Below are positions 49,987-61,389 of a DNA stretch of 64,000 nucleotides, one piece after another. Source of the DNA: Coxiella endosymbiont of Dermacentor marginatus (GTDB lineage: Bacteria > Pseudomonadota > Gammaproteobacteria > Coxiellales > Coxiellaceae); the NCBI RefSeq assembly GCF_907164955.1, contig NZ_OU015521.1, forward strand, positions 62,001 to 126,000. The letters are read 5' to 3'. The first letter of the stretch is position 1; each line of letters opens with the position of its first letter. The notes under the pieces are model-generated. The model searched no databases. It worked only from the letters and a program-made list of their open reading frames with translations, and was not told the DNA's origin. A program made the translations under genes and the position numbers.

Positions 49987-52395
49987 TTAACCCCTTTTCA
50001 AGGTAATTGCTGTTTCTGCTTGACCAAAACTAGCTGTTTCCCCTAATCCTGATGCTAAAAGTACAGTATTATTTGCTAAGCGATTCTCTATCAGTAGTGG
50101 TAAGATAATTCGGCTTTCACCTTGAATTGCTGTAATCAATTCTCCTGCTTTAAACTCTAACTGAGAAGCTGTTTGATTGTTGAGTCCTATAGAAATCATC
50201 TGATCGCTTAAAGTTTCTTGTAATGGTTTAGAACGACGAACTAAATTATCTACTCTGACCATTGGCCAAGGTGCCAGACGTGTTAATTTCGAATCCCTTT
50301 CTTGAGATTTAAGAGTAGATTCGGAACTTAATGAAAAAGATGAACGTCTCTTTTCTAAATGGATTTTTTGCCTTATATCCCACTCAATTTCCGGAATGGT
50401 TTGAGCAATTTCATGGCGCACTTCTTGAATTGTTTTGTAATCAAATCCAGGTAACTCAAAATAATTGCCAAGTACTCTTAATACCTTCCAACCAACTTGT
50501 GAGTCTCTTTCCGGTATACTTGCTGCTGAAAAAGATTGAAAGCGACCTTCAACGTTCATGAATCCTCCATCTGATTCGGAAAAAGGTGCTATAGGCAGCA
50601 TAATATCAGCATAAGTTTCCATTTTTGGATTGGTAAATGTTGTTAAAGAAACAACAAGTTCGGCACTTTTTAACGCATGGATGGCTTCTGCAGGATAAGC
50701 ACAATCTAATTCAAGCTCCAAATTTAATATAAAATAGGCTCTTAAAGGATATTTCATTAACATTTTTTTCGCATCAAGTCCTATTTCGGTTAAGTGTTTA
50801 CCTGCAGGTCCTCGATGAGGTATCGCACCAGTTAGCCAAGCACCAGCGCTGTTTGCCCCTTCGGTAAGAAGGCCCAAACTTGCTTCACTCTGCTGTCCAA
50901 TAAATTGTGCGAGAGCTCGGATAGCGGCAGCATTCTCGTGATGTAACGCATGTTCTCCTAAGAAAATAGCCACTTTTCGGGATGCTTTTAGAATTTCCGC
51001 AATCTTTTTTGCCTTTCTTTCAGAGCGAACACCTTTTAAAATTTTAGGCACGATATTGCCTCCTAATACTTTAGCTACCTGAGCTAAGGCGTTTATTAAT
51101 GTCGTTGGTGAAACAATTAACTTTTCTTCAAGGTCAAAAACAAAAGGGAAGTCCATCGGATTAATAGCTAATATCTTGGCTTCCTCAGAGCAGGCTTTAT
51201 TAATTCGGTGACTAATCAGAGGTTGTTCAAAACGGATATTAGATCCGATTAACAAAATAGCATTCAACTTTTCAATTTCGGCGATAGGGAGCCCCAAATT
51301 AGGGAAAGTCGCAAATTTGTCTTGATCACTAAAATCTTGCCAACGAACTCGATGGTCGATGTTAGAACTACCCAATCCCCGAAACCATTTTTGGAATAAA
51401 TAAAGTTCTTCAATTGAAGAGTTAGGTGATACTAGTGCGCCCAACTGATTTACGCCATACTTCTTAATAAGAACTTTTGTGCGATCCGTAATAATTTTAA
51501 AAGCCTCTTCCCAAGCAACTTCTATCCATCGTCCCTCTTTTTTTATGCGTGGCTGATAAATGCGCGATGGATGATAGAGCCCAAAATGGCTGAAGCGATC
51601 GCGATCACTCATCCAAGTTTCGTTTATCATTTCGTTTTCACAGGGAACAGCGCGCATAATTTTACGTTGAGGAGCAGATGCTTTCTGCCGACTGTGTAGA
51701 AAAATGTTTCCTCCCACACAATCGTGTGGCGCTATGGAAAAAACCTCGTGAAGTTCCCATCCTCGTTCTCGATACCGTGCGGGTTTATCCGTTAATGCAC
51801 CTACAGGACAAATATCGATAATATTCCCAGATACTTCTGATTGCATAAAATGCTTGACATAAGTTGATATCACCTCTTTCTCGCCACGATTAATGACTCC
51901 AAGCTCAGGAAGGCCAGCAATTTCTTCTCCAAATCGTACGCAACGGGTACATTGAATACAACGAGTCATTTCAGTTTCAATCAATGGGCTAATATTTTCA
52001 CTAAAAATAGCTCGTTTTGTTTCTTCATAATTGGAATACGATCGACCAAAACCCATCGCTAAATCTTGTAACGCACATTCACCTCCTTGATCACAGACAG
52101 GGCAATCTAGCGGATGATTTATTAATAAAAATTCCATTACATAGCGCTGAGCTTCGATAGTTTTTTTAGATTTGGTGAATACCCTCATTCCAGGAGTGAC
52201 TGGAGTCGCACAGGCAGGGAGTGGCTTTCCAGATTTTTCAATCTCGATCAAACACATTCGACAATTAGCTGCGATAGATAATTTTTTGTGGTAACAGAAA
52301 TGCGGTATATAAATACCTATTTCATTCGCAGCTTCGATAATGGAGACCCCCTCTTCCACTGTTGTTTTTTTACCGTCTATTTCGAGTTCAACCAT
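49987..52395 (-). CDS. nuoG: NADH-quinone oxidoreductase subunit G
   Basis: 802 aa. N-terminal [2Fe-2S] site ([20 protein letters not shown]), a His/Cys [4Fe-4S] site ([18 protein letters not shown]) and [13 protein letters not shown] for a second [4Fe-4S] cluster, then a molybdopterin-oxidoreductase-like domain that no longer binds the cofactor. It forms the electron path from NuoF to NuoI. Confidence 0.95.
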   Translation of the reverse strand: MVELEIDGKKTTVEEGVSIIEAANEIGIYIPHFCYHKKLSIAANCRMCLIEIEKSGKPLPACATPVTPGMRVFTKSKKTIEAQRYVMEFLLINHPLDCPVCDQGGECALQDLAMGFGRSYSNYEETKRAIFSENISPLIETEMTRCIQCTRCVRFGEEIAGLPELGVINRGEKEVISTYVKHFMQSEVSGNIIDICPVGALTDKPARYRERGWELHEVFSIAPHDCVGGNIFLHSRQKASAPQRKIMRAVPCENEMINETWMSDRDRFSHFGLYHPSRIYQPRIKKEGRWIEVAWEEAFKIITDRTKVLIKKYGVNQLGALVSPNSSIEELYLFQKWFRGLGSSNIDHRVRWQDFSDQDKFATFPNLGLPIAEIEKLNAILLIGSNIRFEQPLISHRINKACSEEAKILAINPMDFPFVFDLEEKLIVSPTTLINALAQVAKVLGGNIVPKILKGVRSERKAKKIAEILKASRKVAIFLGEHALHHENAAAIRALAQFIGQQSEASLGLLTEGANSAGAWLTGAIPHRGPAGKHLTEIGLDAKKMLMKYPLRAYFILNLELELDCAYPAEAIHALKSAELVVSLTTFTNPKMETYADIMLPIAPFSESDGGFMNVEGRFQSFSAASIPERDSQVGWKVLRVLGNYFELPGFDYKTIQEVRHEIAQTIPEIEWDIRQKIHLEKRRSSFSLSSESTLKSQERDSKLTRLAPWPMVRVDNLVRRSKPLQETLSDQMISIGLNNQTASQLEFKAGELITAIQGESRIILPLLIENRLANNTVLLASGLGETASFGQAETAITLKRG

Positions 52396-52423
52396 ACTCT
52401 TTGCCGTTTTATAAACTTATTAT

Positions 52424-53692
52424 TCATACCACACATTTCCCATGTTCCACATGATAAGCAAACTCGTCATAAAAATGTTTTAGCATCCCACTAACAGGCC
52501 ATGCAGATGCCTCTCCAAATGCGCAAATAGTACGACCTTCGATACCCTTAGCTATTTGACTAAGTTGTTTTAAATCTCGCTTCGTTCCTTTGCCTCTTTC
52601 AATTTGATGAACTAAACGATAGATCCATCCTGTTCCTTCTCGACAAGGTGTACATTGGCCGCAGGATTCATGCATATAAAATTTGGAAATTCGCTCTAAT
52701 ACTTTCACCATACAGGTAGATTGATTCATTACCATCACACCTCCAGATCCCAGCATAGAGCCTGCCTCCATTATTCCATCAAAACTCATAGTAGTTTTCA
52801 TTATAATACGGGCTGGCAATATAGGCATTGAACTGCCACCCGGAATAACTGCTTTTAATTCACCACCCTTATGCATGCCTCCTGCTAATTCCAGTAAATC
52901 AGTAAAGGGAATTCCTAAGGGAACTTCATAATTTCCTGGTCTTGCAACATGCCCACTTACAGAAAAAATTTTAGTCCCACCATTTTTTGATAGCCCTAAA
53001 TTGGCGAACCATTTTCCTCCTTTTTCTAAAATCACCGGTACAGAAGCAAAAGTTTCCGTGTTATTAATAACACTAGGGCGTCCGTATAAACCAAAATTAG
53101 CCGGAAAAGGTGGTTTAAATCGGGGCCATCCTCGTTTTCCTTCTAAGGAATTCATGAGCGCTGTTTCTTCGCCACAAATATACGCACCAGCACTAAAATG
53201 ATTGTGAATTTCAATATCAATACCTGAATTCAAAATATTCTTTCCAATCAATCCAGCTCCTCGTGCTTCCAATAACGCCTGTTCACACCGATTGAAAGGT
53301 TCCCAAAACTCACCGCGCAAGAAATTATAACCAACCGTTACTCCTAGCGCATAGCAAGCAATTACAATTCCTTCTAATAATTGATGAGGATTAAACCGTA
53401 AAATATCACGATCTTTAAACGTGCCAGGCTCACTTTCGTCAGAATTACAGATAACGTATTTTTGTCCTTGAATATCACGCGGAACAAAATTCCATTTTAA
53501 CCCCGTTGGGAAACCAGCGCCACCGCGACCTCGTAAGAAAGATTCTTTAATTTCATTAATGATTTTTTCAGATGGTATTTTTTCCTTAAGAATTTTGCGT
53601 AATACTTTATAGCCCCCAATACTCTCGTATGATTTTAGTGTCCAAGGTTCAGCCAAATGAAGAGTACGATAGCAAACTGCATTAAGAAGCAT
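52424..53692 (-). CDS. nuoF: NADH-quinone oxidoreductase subunit F
   Basis: 422 aa NADH- and FMN-binding subunit. [15 protein letters not shown] and [18 protein letters not shown] are the NADH/FMN sites, [17 protein letters not shown] the family signature, and [15 protein letters not shown] with a later Cys bind the N3 [4Fe-4S] cluster. It overlaps nuoE by 11 bases. Confidence 0.96.
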   Translation of the reverse strand: MLLNAVCYRTLHLAEPWTLKSYESIGGYKVLRKILKEKIPSEKIINEIKESFLRGRGGAGFPTGLKWNFVPRDIQGQKYVICNSDESEPGTFKDRDILRFNPHQLLEGIVIACYALGVTVGYNFLRGEFWEPFNRCEQALLEARGAGLIGKNILNSGIDIEIHNHFSAGAYICGEETALMNSLEGKRGWPRFKPPFPANFGLYGRPSVINNTETFASVPVILEKGGKWFANLGLSKNGGTKIFSVSGHVARPGNYEVPLGIPFTDLLELAGGMHKGGELKAVIPGGSSMPILPARIIMKTTMSFDGIMEAGSMLGSGGVMVMNQSTCMVKVLERISKFYMHESCGQCTPCREGTGWIYRLVHQIERGKGTKRDLKQLSQIAKGIEGRTICAFGEASAWPVSGMLKHFYDEFAYHVEHGKCVV

Positions 53693-54212
53693 TTGTTTTC
53701 GACTCCTGCTCTAATTTATCAATTATGGCCAACATTTTTTCTGGCGTTAAATTTTCGTAATATTCGTGATCATCAATCTGGCACATAGGTGCTCCCCCAC
53801 AAGCTGCCATGCATTCCACACTTTTTAGGGTGAATAAGCCATCGGGCGTGGTTTCATTAAAATCAATTCCTGAGTGCTCTTTAATACACGCAACGATTTC
53901 GTCGCTTCCGCGTAAAAAACAAGACACATTCTGACAAATTCCAATTTTATGTTTACCAATCGGTTTCAAGTTATACATTTCATAGAAAGTAGCCACTTCA
54001 TAAACCCATACTCTCGGTAGTTCTAGATAATCCGCTACAGCATGCATCGCTGCTCTGCTTAACCATCCGCCATTTTGTTTTTGTACAAATAACAACGCAG
54101 GTACAATAACTGATCTTTTTTGATCACTTGGGTATTTTACTAACCAAAGGTTAATTTCTTTTTCCACCTCTTCACTAATAATAAAGGATAATGAACTAAC
54201 TTCTTTTTTCAT
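53682..54212 (-). CDS. nuoE: NADH-quinone oxidoreductase subunit E
   Basis: 176 aa thioredoxin-like [2Fe-2S] subunit (cluster N1a). Ligands Cys93, Cys98 (CQNVSC), Cys134 and Cys138 (ECMAACGG) are all present. N-terminal helices contact NuoF. Start and nuoD stop share one base. Confidence 0.95.
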   Translation of the reverse strand: MKKEVSSLSFIISEEVEKEINLWLVKYPSDQKRSVIVPALLFVQKQNGGWLSRAAMHAVADYLELPRVWVYEVATFYEMYNLKPIGKHKIGICQNVSCFLRGSDEIVACIKEHSGIDFNETTPDGLFTLKSVECMAACGGAPMCQIDDHEYYENLTPEKMLAIIDKLEQESKTNAS

Positions 54213-55465
54213 TAGCGATCTATCTCACCGAAAACAATATCAATACTAGAGATAATAGTGACTAAATCAGCAATCATATGTCCACGACACATTTCATTTA
54301 TTGCAGCCAGATGGGGATAGCTTGCCGCGCGTACTTTAACACGATAGGGTTTATTCGCTCCATCAGAAACAATATAAACTCCAAATTCACCTTTGGGTTG
54401 CTCTACAGCTGCGTAAGCTTCGCCTTCGGGAACAATATAACCTTCAGTGAATAATTTAAAATGGTGAATGAGCGCTTCCATATCACGCTTCATTGCTTCA
54501 CGTTTTGGTGGCACGATTTTATGGTTATCGATCATTATAGGTCCAGGATTCTTACGCAGCCATTCTATGCATTGACGAATAATGCGACTGGATTGTCGCA
54601 TTTCTTCAACGCGAACTAGATAACGATCATAACAATCGCCTTCACTACCGATAGGAACATCAAAATCTACTTGATTATAAGCCGCATAAGGTTGTTTTTT
54701 TCGAAGGTCCCATTTGATACCTGATGCACGTAACATTGGTCCTGTAAAACCTAATTGTAAAGCTCGTTCTGGGGAAATAACTCCAATACCTACAGTGCGT
54801 TGTTTCCAAATCCGATTGTCTGTTAATAGTGTTTCATACTCATCTACTAATTTGGGAAATCGCTCGGTAAAATCCCAAATAAAATCTAACAAAGAACCTT
54901 CCCGAACTTTATTTAATTTTTTAACTTCTTTTTCACTATGCCAATACGAAGGCTTATATTTTGACATGCTATCAGGTAAATCACGATAAACACCCCCAGG
55001 GCGATAATAGGTAGCATGCATTCTCGCACCAGATACAGCCTCATAGCAATCCATTAAATCTTCTCGTTCACGAAAACAGTAAAGAAAGACGGTTACCGCC
55101 CCCACATCCAATGCATGAGCGCCTAACCATAATAAATGGTTTAATATGCGTGTAATTTCATCAAATAGTGTACGAATATATTTCGCACGCATAGGTGGCT
55201 CAATTCCTAATAATTTTTCAATCGCTAATACATAACCATGTTCATTAGCCATCATTGACACATAATCCAAACGATCCATATAACCAATTGTTTGATTATA
55301 GGGTTTACTTTCTGCTAATTTTTCTGTAGCACGATGCAATAAGCCAATATGAGGATCCACGCGTTGGATTACTTCACCATCTACTTCAACAATAAGTCGC
55401 AACACACCATGAGCTGCAGGATGTTGCGGCCCGAAATTAAAAGTGAAATTACGAATTTTAGCCAT
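54212..55465 (-). CDS. nuoD: NADH-quinone oxidoreductase subunit D
   Basis: 417 aa, separate from NuoC here (in E. coli they are fused). [20 protein letters not shown] (residues 12-31) has the quinone-site His. [20 protein letters not shown] and the C-terminal [19 protein letters not shown] are hallmarks. It forms the quinone cavity with NuoB. Confidence 0.97.
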   Translation of the reverse strand: MAKIRNFTFNFGPQHPAAHGVLRLIVEVDGEVIQRVDPHIGLLHRATEKLAESKPYNQTIGYMDRLDYVSMMANEHGYVLAIEKLLGIEPPMRAKYIRTLFDEITRILNHLLWLGAHALDVGAVTVFLYCFREREDLMDCYEAVSGARMHATYYRPGGVYRDLPDSMSKYKPSYWHSEKEVKKLNKVREGSLLDFIWDFTERFPKLVDEYETLLTDNRIWKQRTVGIGVISPERALQLGFTGPMLRASGIKWDLRKKQPYAAYNQVDFDVPIGSEGDCYDRYLVRVEEMRQSSRIIRQCIEWLRKNPGPIMIDNHKIVPPKREAMKRDMEALIHHFKLFTEGYIVPEGEAYAAVEQPKGEFGVYIVSDGANKPYRVKVRAASYPHLAAINEMCRGHMIADLVTIISSIDIVFGEIDR

Positions 55466-56137
55466 TTATTCGTCCTTTTTATATCGGTTGTCGGAACGAA
55501 TGACCTTTGGCACTGATACTCGAGGTTGAATACTTACAGGTTCGTAAACACAGCATTGTTGCGCTGCATCATAACGAAGTTCAACCTCTCCAATCAAAGG
55601 AAAATCCTTACGGAAAGGATGACCTATAAAACCATAATCGGTTAATAATCGTCGCAAGTCGGGGTGTCCACCAAAAACAATTCCAAATAGATCAAAGGCT
55701 TCTCGTTCATACCAATCTGCCGAATTCCATACCTTAATGACGGAGGGTGCCATCGGAGAATCACCATTGACATAAACTTTCAACCGCAAACGGTGGTTAT
55801 TACGTAATGACAATAAATGATAAACAATAGCAAAGCGTGGTTTGTTCCAAGAAATCGTTTGTTCTTTTATGCTTTTTCTAAAACCGCGACTAAAGCTCGT
55901 GTTTGTTGTTTTTTCAGTACTCCATTCGCTAGTACCATATTCTAAATAATCCACACCACAAATATCTAACAATAATTCAAAATGAAAAGGGGGTTCATCT
56001 CGCAAAGCCATGCATACCTCTAGAAGAGAGGTAGGAAGTAATTCTATCGTTGGTATATCAAGCTCATCATCCAAGTTTTCTATAAGAGTCGAAAAACGAT
56101 TTTTAATGGTCTTAGTCAAATTTTTTCTATCAGACAT
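55466..56137 (-). CDS. nuoC: NADH-quinone oxidoreductase subunit C
   Basis: 223 aa stalk subunit. [32 protein letters not shown] (residues about 144-175; parts quoted define the family) and [18 protein letters not shown] are conserved. A serine-rich insertion near residues 75-95 ([20 protein letters not shown]) is less usual. It overlaps nuoB by 8 bases. Confidence 0.95.
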   Translation of the reverse strand: MSDRKNLTKTIKNRFSTLIENLDDELDIPTIELLPTSLLEVCMALRDEPPFHFELLLDICGVDYLEYGTSEWSTEKTTNTSFSRGFRKSIKEQTISWNKPRFAIVYHLLSLRNNHRLRLKVYVNGDSPMAPSVIKVWNSADWYEREAFDLFGIVFGGHPDLRRLLTDYGFIGHPFRKDFPLIGEVELRYDAAQQCCVYEPVSIQPRVSVPKVIRSDNRYKKDE

Positions 56138-56630
56138 TCTGATCCTTTAAATCTTTTCGATTAAATACATTTTGGTGCCGAACTTTGTTTCGTAACTGAA
56201 TGATGCCGTAAAATAAAGCTTCTGCTGTGGGCGGACAGCCTGGTACGTATACATCAACTGGTACAATTCGATCACAACCCCGTACTACAGAGTAAGAATA
56301 ATGATAATATCCTCCTCCATTTGCACAAGAACCCATAGAAATTACCCATCGAGGCTCGGTCATCTGATCATAAACCTTACGTAATGCAGGAGCCATCTTG
56401 TTACACAATGTACCGGCCACAATCATTACATCGGATTGACGTGGGCTTGGACGAAACAGACCTGCTCCAAATCGATCTAAATCATAACGAGAAGAAGCAC
56501 ATTGCATCATTTCAATCGCGCAGCACGCGAGACCAAATGTCATAGGCCATAGAGAACTGCTGCGAGCCCATTGGACTAAATCATTAATCGATGCAAGAAG
56601 AAAACCTTCTCTGTTTAATAATTGCTTCAT
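56130..56630 (-). CDS. nuoB: NADH-quinone oxidoreductase subunit B
   Basis: 166 aa subunit binding the terminal [4Fe-4S] cluster N2. The tandem cysteines Cys36-Cys37 ([10 protein letters not shown]), Cys102 ([17 protein letters not shown]) and Cys132 ([12 protein letters not shown]) are the N2 ligands. All are intact. Confidence 0.97.
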   Translation of the reverse strand: MKQLLNREGFLLASINDLVQWARSSSLWPMTFGLACCAIEMMQCASSRYDLDRFGAGLFRPSPRQSDVMIVAGTLCNKMAPALRKVYDQMTEPRWVISMGSCANGGGYYHYSYSVVRGCDRIVPVDVYVPGCPPTAEALFYGIIQLRNKVRHQNVFNRKDLKDQNV

Positions 56631-56987
56631 TTATTCCCAATCCAAAGCACCATGTTTCCATTCGTAAATAAACCCGACTACTAAAATCGTCAGAAAAACT
56701 ATCATTGCCCAAAATCCTAACCAACCAATATGCCGTAAAACAACAGCCCATGGAAATAAAAAGGCAGTTTCCAAATCAAAAATAATAAAGAGAATCGCCA
56801 CTAGATAAAAACGGACATTGAAAGGTAAGCGAGCGTCGTGAAAAACTTCAAAACCACATTCATAAGGAGATAATTTATCTCTATACGGCCGACGAGGGCC
56901 TAAGAACCAACCCATTGTCAGAGCTATCATTCCGATAAAAATACCTATACCAATAAATACTAAGATTGAAAAATAATGTGCTAACAC
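56631..56987 (-). CDS. nuoA: NADH-quinone oxidoreductase subunit A
   Basis: 118 aa, three membrane helices. [20 protein letters not shown] (about residues 42-61) and [13 protein letters not shown] are the family loop and helix. First gene of the nuo operon; it has a candidate promoter about 100 bases upstream. Confidence 0.95.
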   Translation of the reverse strand: MLAHYFSILVFIGIGIFIGMIALTMGWFLGPRRPYRDKLSPYECGFEVFHDARLPFNVRFYLVAILFIIFDLETAFLFPWAVVLRHIGWLGFWAMIVFLTILVVGFIYEWKHGALDWE

Positions 56988-57086
56988 GCGCTATTTCCGT
57001 TAAAAATAAAAATCAAAATCCCCTCTGAGTACAGAGAGTAAGTCTAGTTTTACTAAAAATTATCAGGTTTGATCTTACTACATCTA

Positions 57087-57115
57087 TATAAAGTACAACA
57101 AAACCTTTTTGACAA
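57087..57115 (-). promoter_or_regulatory. Candidate nuo operon promoter
   Basis: On the minus strand TTGTCA (57115-57110) and TTTATA (57092-57087) are separated by 17 bases. It lies between the tRNA-Leu 3' end and nuoA, giving a leader of about 90 bases. Confidence 0.4.
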
Positions 57116-57124
57116 CAGCTGAGC

Positions 57125-57213
57125 TGGTGCCGAAGGCCGGACTCGAACCGGCACGGGCCTTCTTTCCCACTGCCCCCTCAAGACAGCGTGTCTACCAGTT
57201 CCACCACTTCGGC
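57125..57213 (-). tRNA. tRNA-Leu (GAG)
   Basis: 89 nt with a long variable arm and an encoded CCA. Acceptor GCCGAAG pairs with CTTCGGC. The anticodon loop TTGAGGG gives anticodon GAG, reading CUC/CUU. TTC arm CCGGTTCGAGTCCGG is intact. Located between secG and nuoA. Confidence 0.95.
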
Positions 57214-57247
57214 AATGTCAATTGAGCGTGGGTATCTTTGTTCCAGG

Positions 57248-57535
57248 TTAAAAGTTTTTCAGTGGTTGTGCCCGTAAAGGTTGCGTTTTTATCCCTTCAC
57301 CTGAGTGATGTGACGCTAGATAACTAAGCCCAATACTCGTAGCAAAAAAACCAGCTGCCAAAATAATCGTCACTTTCATAAAAAAAGGTGTCGCACCCAT
57401 ACTTCCAAACATGGTATTAGAAGCACCGCTACCAAAAGCGGCACCTGCATCTGCTCCTTTACCATGTTGTAATAATACTAATCCAATCAAGCAACTTGCA
57501 ATCAGTACATGAATAATTAACATAATTGATTGCAT
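57248..57535 (-). CDS. secG: Preprotein translocase subunit SecG
   Basis: 95 aa. Two membrane helices flank the conserved [25 protein letters not shown] loop (parts at residues 21-45). SecG stimulates SecYEG protein export. It overlaps the tpiA 3' end by 19 bases; the tpiA-secG-tRNA-Leu-nuo order is common in gammaproteobacteria. Confidence 0.94.
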   Translation of the reverse strand: MQSIMLIIHVLIASCLIGLVLLQHGKGADAGAAFGSGASNTMFGSMGATPFFMKVTIILAAGFFATSIGLSYLASHHSGEGIKTQPLRAQPLKNF

Positions 57536-58284
57536 TGTTCTCCTATTTTTAAAAATTGTTCCACTTCCAAAGAAGCTCCTCCTACCAAAGCACCATCAAT
57601 ATTTTCCATTTCAAACAAAGCTTTTGCGTTCTCAGGTTTTACACTACCTCCGTATAAAATTTGTGTATTCTTAGCTAATGTAGCATCATATTGCCATAAT
57701 TGTTCCCGGATAGCAGAATGGATTTTTTCTATCTGGATAGGCGCAGCGCTTTTACCTGTTCCAATAGCCCATATTGGTTCATAAGCAATTATGATATTAT
57801 CTAATGATACCTGATTATCGTGCATACTTAATACAACCGCAAGCTGTTCTTGAACGATTTTTAATGTTTTGTCTGCCGAATACTGTGCTTTAGTTTCTCC
57901 GACGCAAAGTATAGGACGAATTCCATTCTCTAGAGCTTTCTTTACTTTCCGAGCCACAGATTCGTCTGTCTCACCATGTAACTTTCGCCTTTCAGAATGA
58001 CCGACAATAACGTAATGGCACGAAAAATCGCGCAACATGGCCCCTGATATTTCACTTGTGTAAGATCCAACTTCATGCTCTGAGACGTCTTGAGCTCCCC
58101 AAGAGATTTGAGTTCGCAATAGAGCTTCTTTGCATTGTGGAATAAAGATATAAGGAGGAAAAATAACTAGCTTCGCCGTTTCCACACGTTCACAGCCATC
58201 TTTTAGCCCCTCTAATAGTCCGGCAACGGTTTCAGTACTCCCATTCATTTTCCAATTTCCCGCCACTAATGGACGACGGTTCAT
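57517..58284 (-). CDS. tpiA: Triose-phosphate isomerase
   Basis: 255 aa TIM barrel interconverting DHAP and glyceraldehyde-3-phosphate. Catalytic Lys12 (GNWKMNG), His96 (VGHSERR) and Glu169 ([12 protein letters not shown]) are present; the phosphate-binding YGGSV segment is near the end. Confidence 0.97.
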   Translation of the reverse strand: MNRRPLVAGNWKMNGSTETVAGLLEGLKDGCERVETAKLVIFPPYIFIPQCKEALLRTQISWGAQDVSEHEVGSYTSEISGAMLRDFSCHYVIVGHSERRKLHGETDESVARKVKKALENGIRPILCVGETKAQYSADKTLKIVQEQLAVVLSMHDNQVSLDNIIIAYEPIWAIGTGKSAAPIQIEKIHSAIREQLWQYDATLAKNTQILYGGSVKPENAKALFEMENIDGALVGGASLEVEQFLKIGEQCNQLC

Positions 58285-58373
58285 ATGCTTTACCCTCTAT
58301 GACATTTATAACTCCCACATACAGGAGTTAAGTCTTTTTAAGATCTCACCCTTCTGTCTATGCACAAAGAAAT

Positions 58374-58625
58374 TTATTTATGATTTAACATAGCAGTTGG
58401 ACTACCTTGTATCATGATTAGGATTACCGAAACTGTCTTGCCAAATAAACACCCAGGCCTCCTAGAGAATATCAGTCTCTTCTTAAATAGATATATTTCC
58501 ATGTTTGAGCACCACACCGCTCCTTCATTATTTACTTTAGAATATAATACATCAAGATCCTGAACATTTCGTTTTCCAACAAAAGTTTCTACGTTACCTT
58601 GGTCTCCTTGAGAAATATGAGACAA
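58374..58625 (-). pseudogene. Unidentified 83-codon open frame, probable gene remnant
   Basis: Open from a TTG at 58625 to a TAA at 58374, with stops just upstream in frame. Text is protein-like (NVETFVGKRNVQDLDVLYSK, MEIYLFKKRLIFSRRPGCLF). No ATG near the 5' end and no recognised domain, so a remnant is more likely than a working gene. Confidence 0.3.
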
Positions 58626-58788
58626 GAACTATAACTAAAGTATGCTAATTAATAGCATTTTTCATTTTTCATCATTCATTGATCACGGATTATCATTAAT
58701 AGAGATTAGTTGTTAGTAATAATAATTATCTACCGTTTTTATCTTAATTTTAATCTTCTAAATTATAAGGAGATTGCTAGTTTCATTT

Positions 58789-58896
58789 ATGTCTAAATTA
58801 TCTGTAATTACAAGTCAAAGAATTTTTCAGAGAGAAACTACTGAAATTACACAGGAAAAAATCATCTGTTTTCTTGAAAAACAAGCAACTTCCTGA
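58789..58896 (+). CDS. Hypothetical 35-residue ORF, possibly the 5' end of a broken gene
   Basis: ATG at 58789; product begins MSKLSVITSQRIFQRETTEI and stops at TGA 58894. The same frame stays open for 18 more codons (LFDVILAFAFTGFYFLLS) to TAG at 58951. AAGGAG lies 16 bases ahead, too far for the ATG. May be a decayed N-terminus. Confidence 0.2.
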   Translation: MSKLSVITSQRIFQRETTEITQEKIICFLEKQATS

Positions 58897-59067
58897 TTAT
58901 TTGATGTAATTCTTGCATTTGCTTTTACGGGATTTTACTTTCTTCTGAGCTAGATTACAAATAAATTTGAAATTTTTTAAGGGAAAATAAGGTATGCAAT
59001 ATATCGTGGAGGTTTCGCAATATACACATTAACTCGTGACCTATAAACTCATACGACTCATATAAAA

Positions 59068-59144
59068 TGGCGGAGCGGACGGGACTCGAACCCGCGACCC
59101 CCGGCGTGACAGGCCGGTATTCTAACCAACTGAACTACCACTCC
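59068..59144 (-). tRNA. tRNA-Asp (GTC)
   Basis: 77 nt with encoded CCA. Close to the E. coli gene: GGTAGTTCAGTTGGTTAGAA D-arm, anticodon arm CCGGCCTGTCACGCCGG with anticodon GTC, TTC arm CGGGTTCGAGTCCCG. Confidence 0.96.
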
Positions 59145-59214
59145 TCTGCGGAAAAAAAAGACTAACAGCGATAGAAATTTGTCTTCTGTCCTCAGTCTTC
59201 CGGTCGTTCACAAA

Positions 59215-59287
59215 TGGGTGCTAAGGGATTCGAACCCCTGACATTCGCCTTGTAAGGGCGACGCTCTACCAACTGAGCTAAGCACCC
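59215..59287 (-). tRNA. tRNA-Val (TAC), CCA not encoded
   Basis: 73 nt. Acceptor GGGTGCT pairs with AGCACCC, discriminator A, then TTTG instead of CCA. Anticodon arm CGCCCTTACAAGGCG gives TAC. D-arm and TTC arm are complete. The other three tRNAs in the window encode CCA. Confidence 0.93.
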
Positions 59288-59410
59288 ACAACATGTTCCG
59301 TTACTGCTAAACTTCGATATTCTTACTATAACATTCTCGGATACACGTCAAAGCACTGCCCCAACATTACTGAATAATCTGGGGCAATGAAGATAGCGAA
59401 TATATTTAGG

Positions 59411-59707
59411 TTAATCAAGCCTAATTTTTCTTACTTTATTCAAAGCTTCTTTAAGCTTTTTGCCAGCTGAAAATCTCACCACTGTACTGGCCGGAATTCG
59501 CATAGGTATACCTGTTTGTGGGTTGCGTCCAGTGCGAGCTGCGCGTTGGCTCACTTTAAAGCTCCCAAAGTTAATCAAAACAATATCCTCATGTTTTTGC
59601 AATGATTGCGTCACAGAATCAATAAATGCATCCAGAGCTTGAGCCGCTGCATTTTTCGAAATGTCAGCTGATTTTGCCATGACTTCAATGAGATCGTTTT
59701 TATTCAT
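59411..59707 (-). CDS. hupB: DNA-binding protein HU
   Basis: 98 aa histone-like protein (usual about 90). MNKNDLIEVMAKSADISKNA begins the helical dimer part; INFGSFKVSQRAARTGRNPQ and TGIPMRIPASTVVRFSAGKK form the DNA-binding beta arms. The C-terminus is a few residues longer (VRKIRLD). GAGAGGA precedes the ATG. An HU/IHF distinction rests on similarity to HU and lone occurrence; HU is favoured. Confidence 0.92.
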   Translation of the reverse strand: MNKNDLIEVMAKSADISKNAAAQALDAFIDSVTQSLQKHEDIVLINFGSFKVSQRAARTGRNPQTGIPMRIPASTVVRFSAGKKLKEALNKVRKIRLD

Positions 59708-59936
59708 AAATTCCTCTCGGTAGTTCCATCAATTAATGGTCGGGTTTTTACCCTTTCCTTAAATTCTTCAGGTTATACCAACTGATTTCCCTGACTGTCA
59801 AGCATAAGACTTTATTTTTAGAAGAATTTAGGAGCTTCTGAGTAATACCTACTTTATAATGCTTTTAAGAGAAAATCTCTTCATATAATAGAGTGTAAGG
59901 ACTATATAAACAAAAGCTAACGAAATAGTGACTGAT

Positions 59937-61376
59937 CTAGTATTGTTCAGTTCCACCTATCGTCAAAGCGTCTACTTTAATGGTTGGTTGTCCTACTCCA
60001 ACAGGAACTAATTGCCCTGCTTTCCCACAAATACCCATTCCGGAATCAAGTGCTATATCACTTCCCACCATTGATACTTTAGTTAATATATCAGGTCCAT
60101 TACCAATTAAGGAAGCACCCCTAACAGGCCGTGTGACTTTTCCTTTTTCAATTAAATAAGCTTCACTAGCAGAAAAAACGAATTTTCCTGAAGTAATATC
60201 AACTTGACCTCCAGAAAAATCTACCGCATATAATCCTTTTTCTACTGAAGCAATTATTTCTTGTGGATCACTTTTACCTGGCAATAAGTACGTATTAGTC
60301 ATACGAGGCAGTGGCAAATGTGAATATGATTCACGACGACCATTACCTGTTGGCGTCATTTTCATTAGACGAGCATTGTGACGATCTTGCATATAATTTT
60401 TTAAAATTCCATTCTCAATTAAAATTGTTTTTTGCGTTACAGTCCCTTCGTCGTCTACACTTAGAGAACCTCGTCTATTCAGAATTGTTCCATCGTCTAC
60501 CACTGTGCATAAGGGAGAAGCAACTCGCTGACCTACTCGTCCACTAAAAGCAGAGGTTCCTTTGCGATTAAAATCACCTTCTAAACCATGTCCAATAGCT
60601 TCGTGAAGAAGAATTGCTGGCCACCCAGGTCCCAAGACCACAGGTAAAGTACCCGCCGGCGCATTTTCAGCCTTTAAATTTTGACATGCTTGACGAACAG
60701 CCTTATCTGCATAGGAATAAGCGGTTGATAAAAATATGCCATAATCACATCGAGAACCTCCGCCCCCAGAGCCTTGCTCTCGGTGACCATTTTGTTCTAC
60801 AATAACATGGACTCTTAGATTTACTAATGGTCGCAAGTCAGCTGCTATTAATCCTTCACTATTTAAAACTAATATGACTTCATAATTTCCTGTCAAGCTG
60901 ACAGTTACATGCTTCACGTGAGGATCTTTAGCCCGAGTATATTGATCAATACATTTTAGTAATTCAACCTTCTCCATGGTAGTCATGGAATTAATAGGAT
61001 TAATCGGAGAATAAAGAGGTTTAATAGATGCTTTATGTAAAGTATCTATAAGTATAGAGCCTCCAAAATAAGAAATGCTCTTTGCAGAATGCGCTGCTCG
61101 TAGCAAAGCTTTCGCATTAATATCATCAGCATAAGCGAAGCTAGTTTTTTCACCGCTAATAACTCGTAATCCAAATCCCTGATTAATGGCAAAATCACCT
61201 TCTTTCACAATACCCTCTTCTAATACCCAACTTTCTTCTTGGATGCTTTGCAAAAAAATGTCAGCACTATCAATAGAAGGGCCCATAACTCTCCCCACGA
61301 TTTTTTCCAAATTATTAGCATTAAGATTAAAAGGTTTTAAGAGAGAATCAGTAGCAATTTGAATCAAGTCACTCAT
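59937..61376 (-). CDS. tldD: Metalloprotease TldD
   Basis: 479 aa from the ATG at 61376 (MSDLIQIATDSLLKPFNL), the family length; a start at 61424 would overlap yhdP. TldD with TldE (PmbA) forms a heterodimeric zinc peptidase that trims peptides such as microcin precursors and CcdA. The HEAIGHGLEGD motif (HExxxH) is the zinc site. The C-terminal MGICGKAGQLVPVGVGQPTI is typical. TldE is not in the window. Follows yhdP by 13 bases. Confidence 0.95.
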   Translation of the reverse strand: MSDLIQIATDSLLKPFNLNANNLEKIVGRVMGPSIDSADIFLQSIQEESWVLEEGIVKEGDFAINQGFGLRVISGEKTSFAYADDINAKALLRAAHSAKSISYFGGSILIDTLHKASIKPLYSPINPINSMTTMEKVELLKCIDQYTRAKDPHVKHVTVSLTGNYEVILVLNSEGLIAADLRPLVNLRVHVIVEQNGHREQGSGGGGSRCDYGIFLSTAYSYADKAVRQACQNLKAENAPAGTLPVVLGPGWPAILLHEAIGHGLEGDFNRKGTSAFSGRVGQRVASPLCTVVDDGTILNRRGSLSVDDEGTVTQKTILIENGILKNYMQDRHNARLMKMTPTGNGRRESYSHLPLPRMTNTYLLPGKSDPQEIIASVEKGLYAVDFSGGQVDITSGKFVFSASEAYLIEKGKVTRPVRGASLIGNGPDILTKVSMVGSDIALDSGMGICGKAGQLVPVGVGQPTIKVDALTIGGTEQY

Positions 61377-61389
61377 AGTTTTTATTTTC

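Larger units (their letters stand above)
58285..59067. other. 783-bp region without a well-supported gene upstream of tpiA
   Basis: It holds two coding-like fragments listed separately (58374-58625 minus and 58789-58953 plus). Otherwise A+T-rich sequence without recognised signals. glmM, which often precedes tpiA-secG, is absent. Confidence 0.5.
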
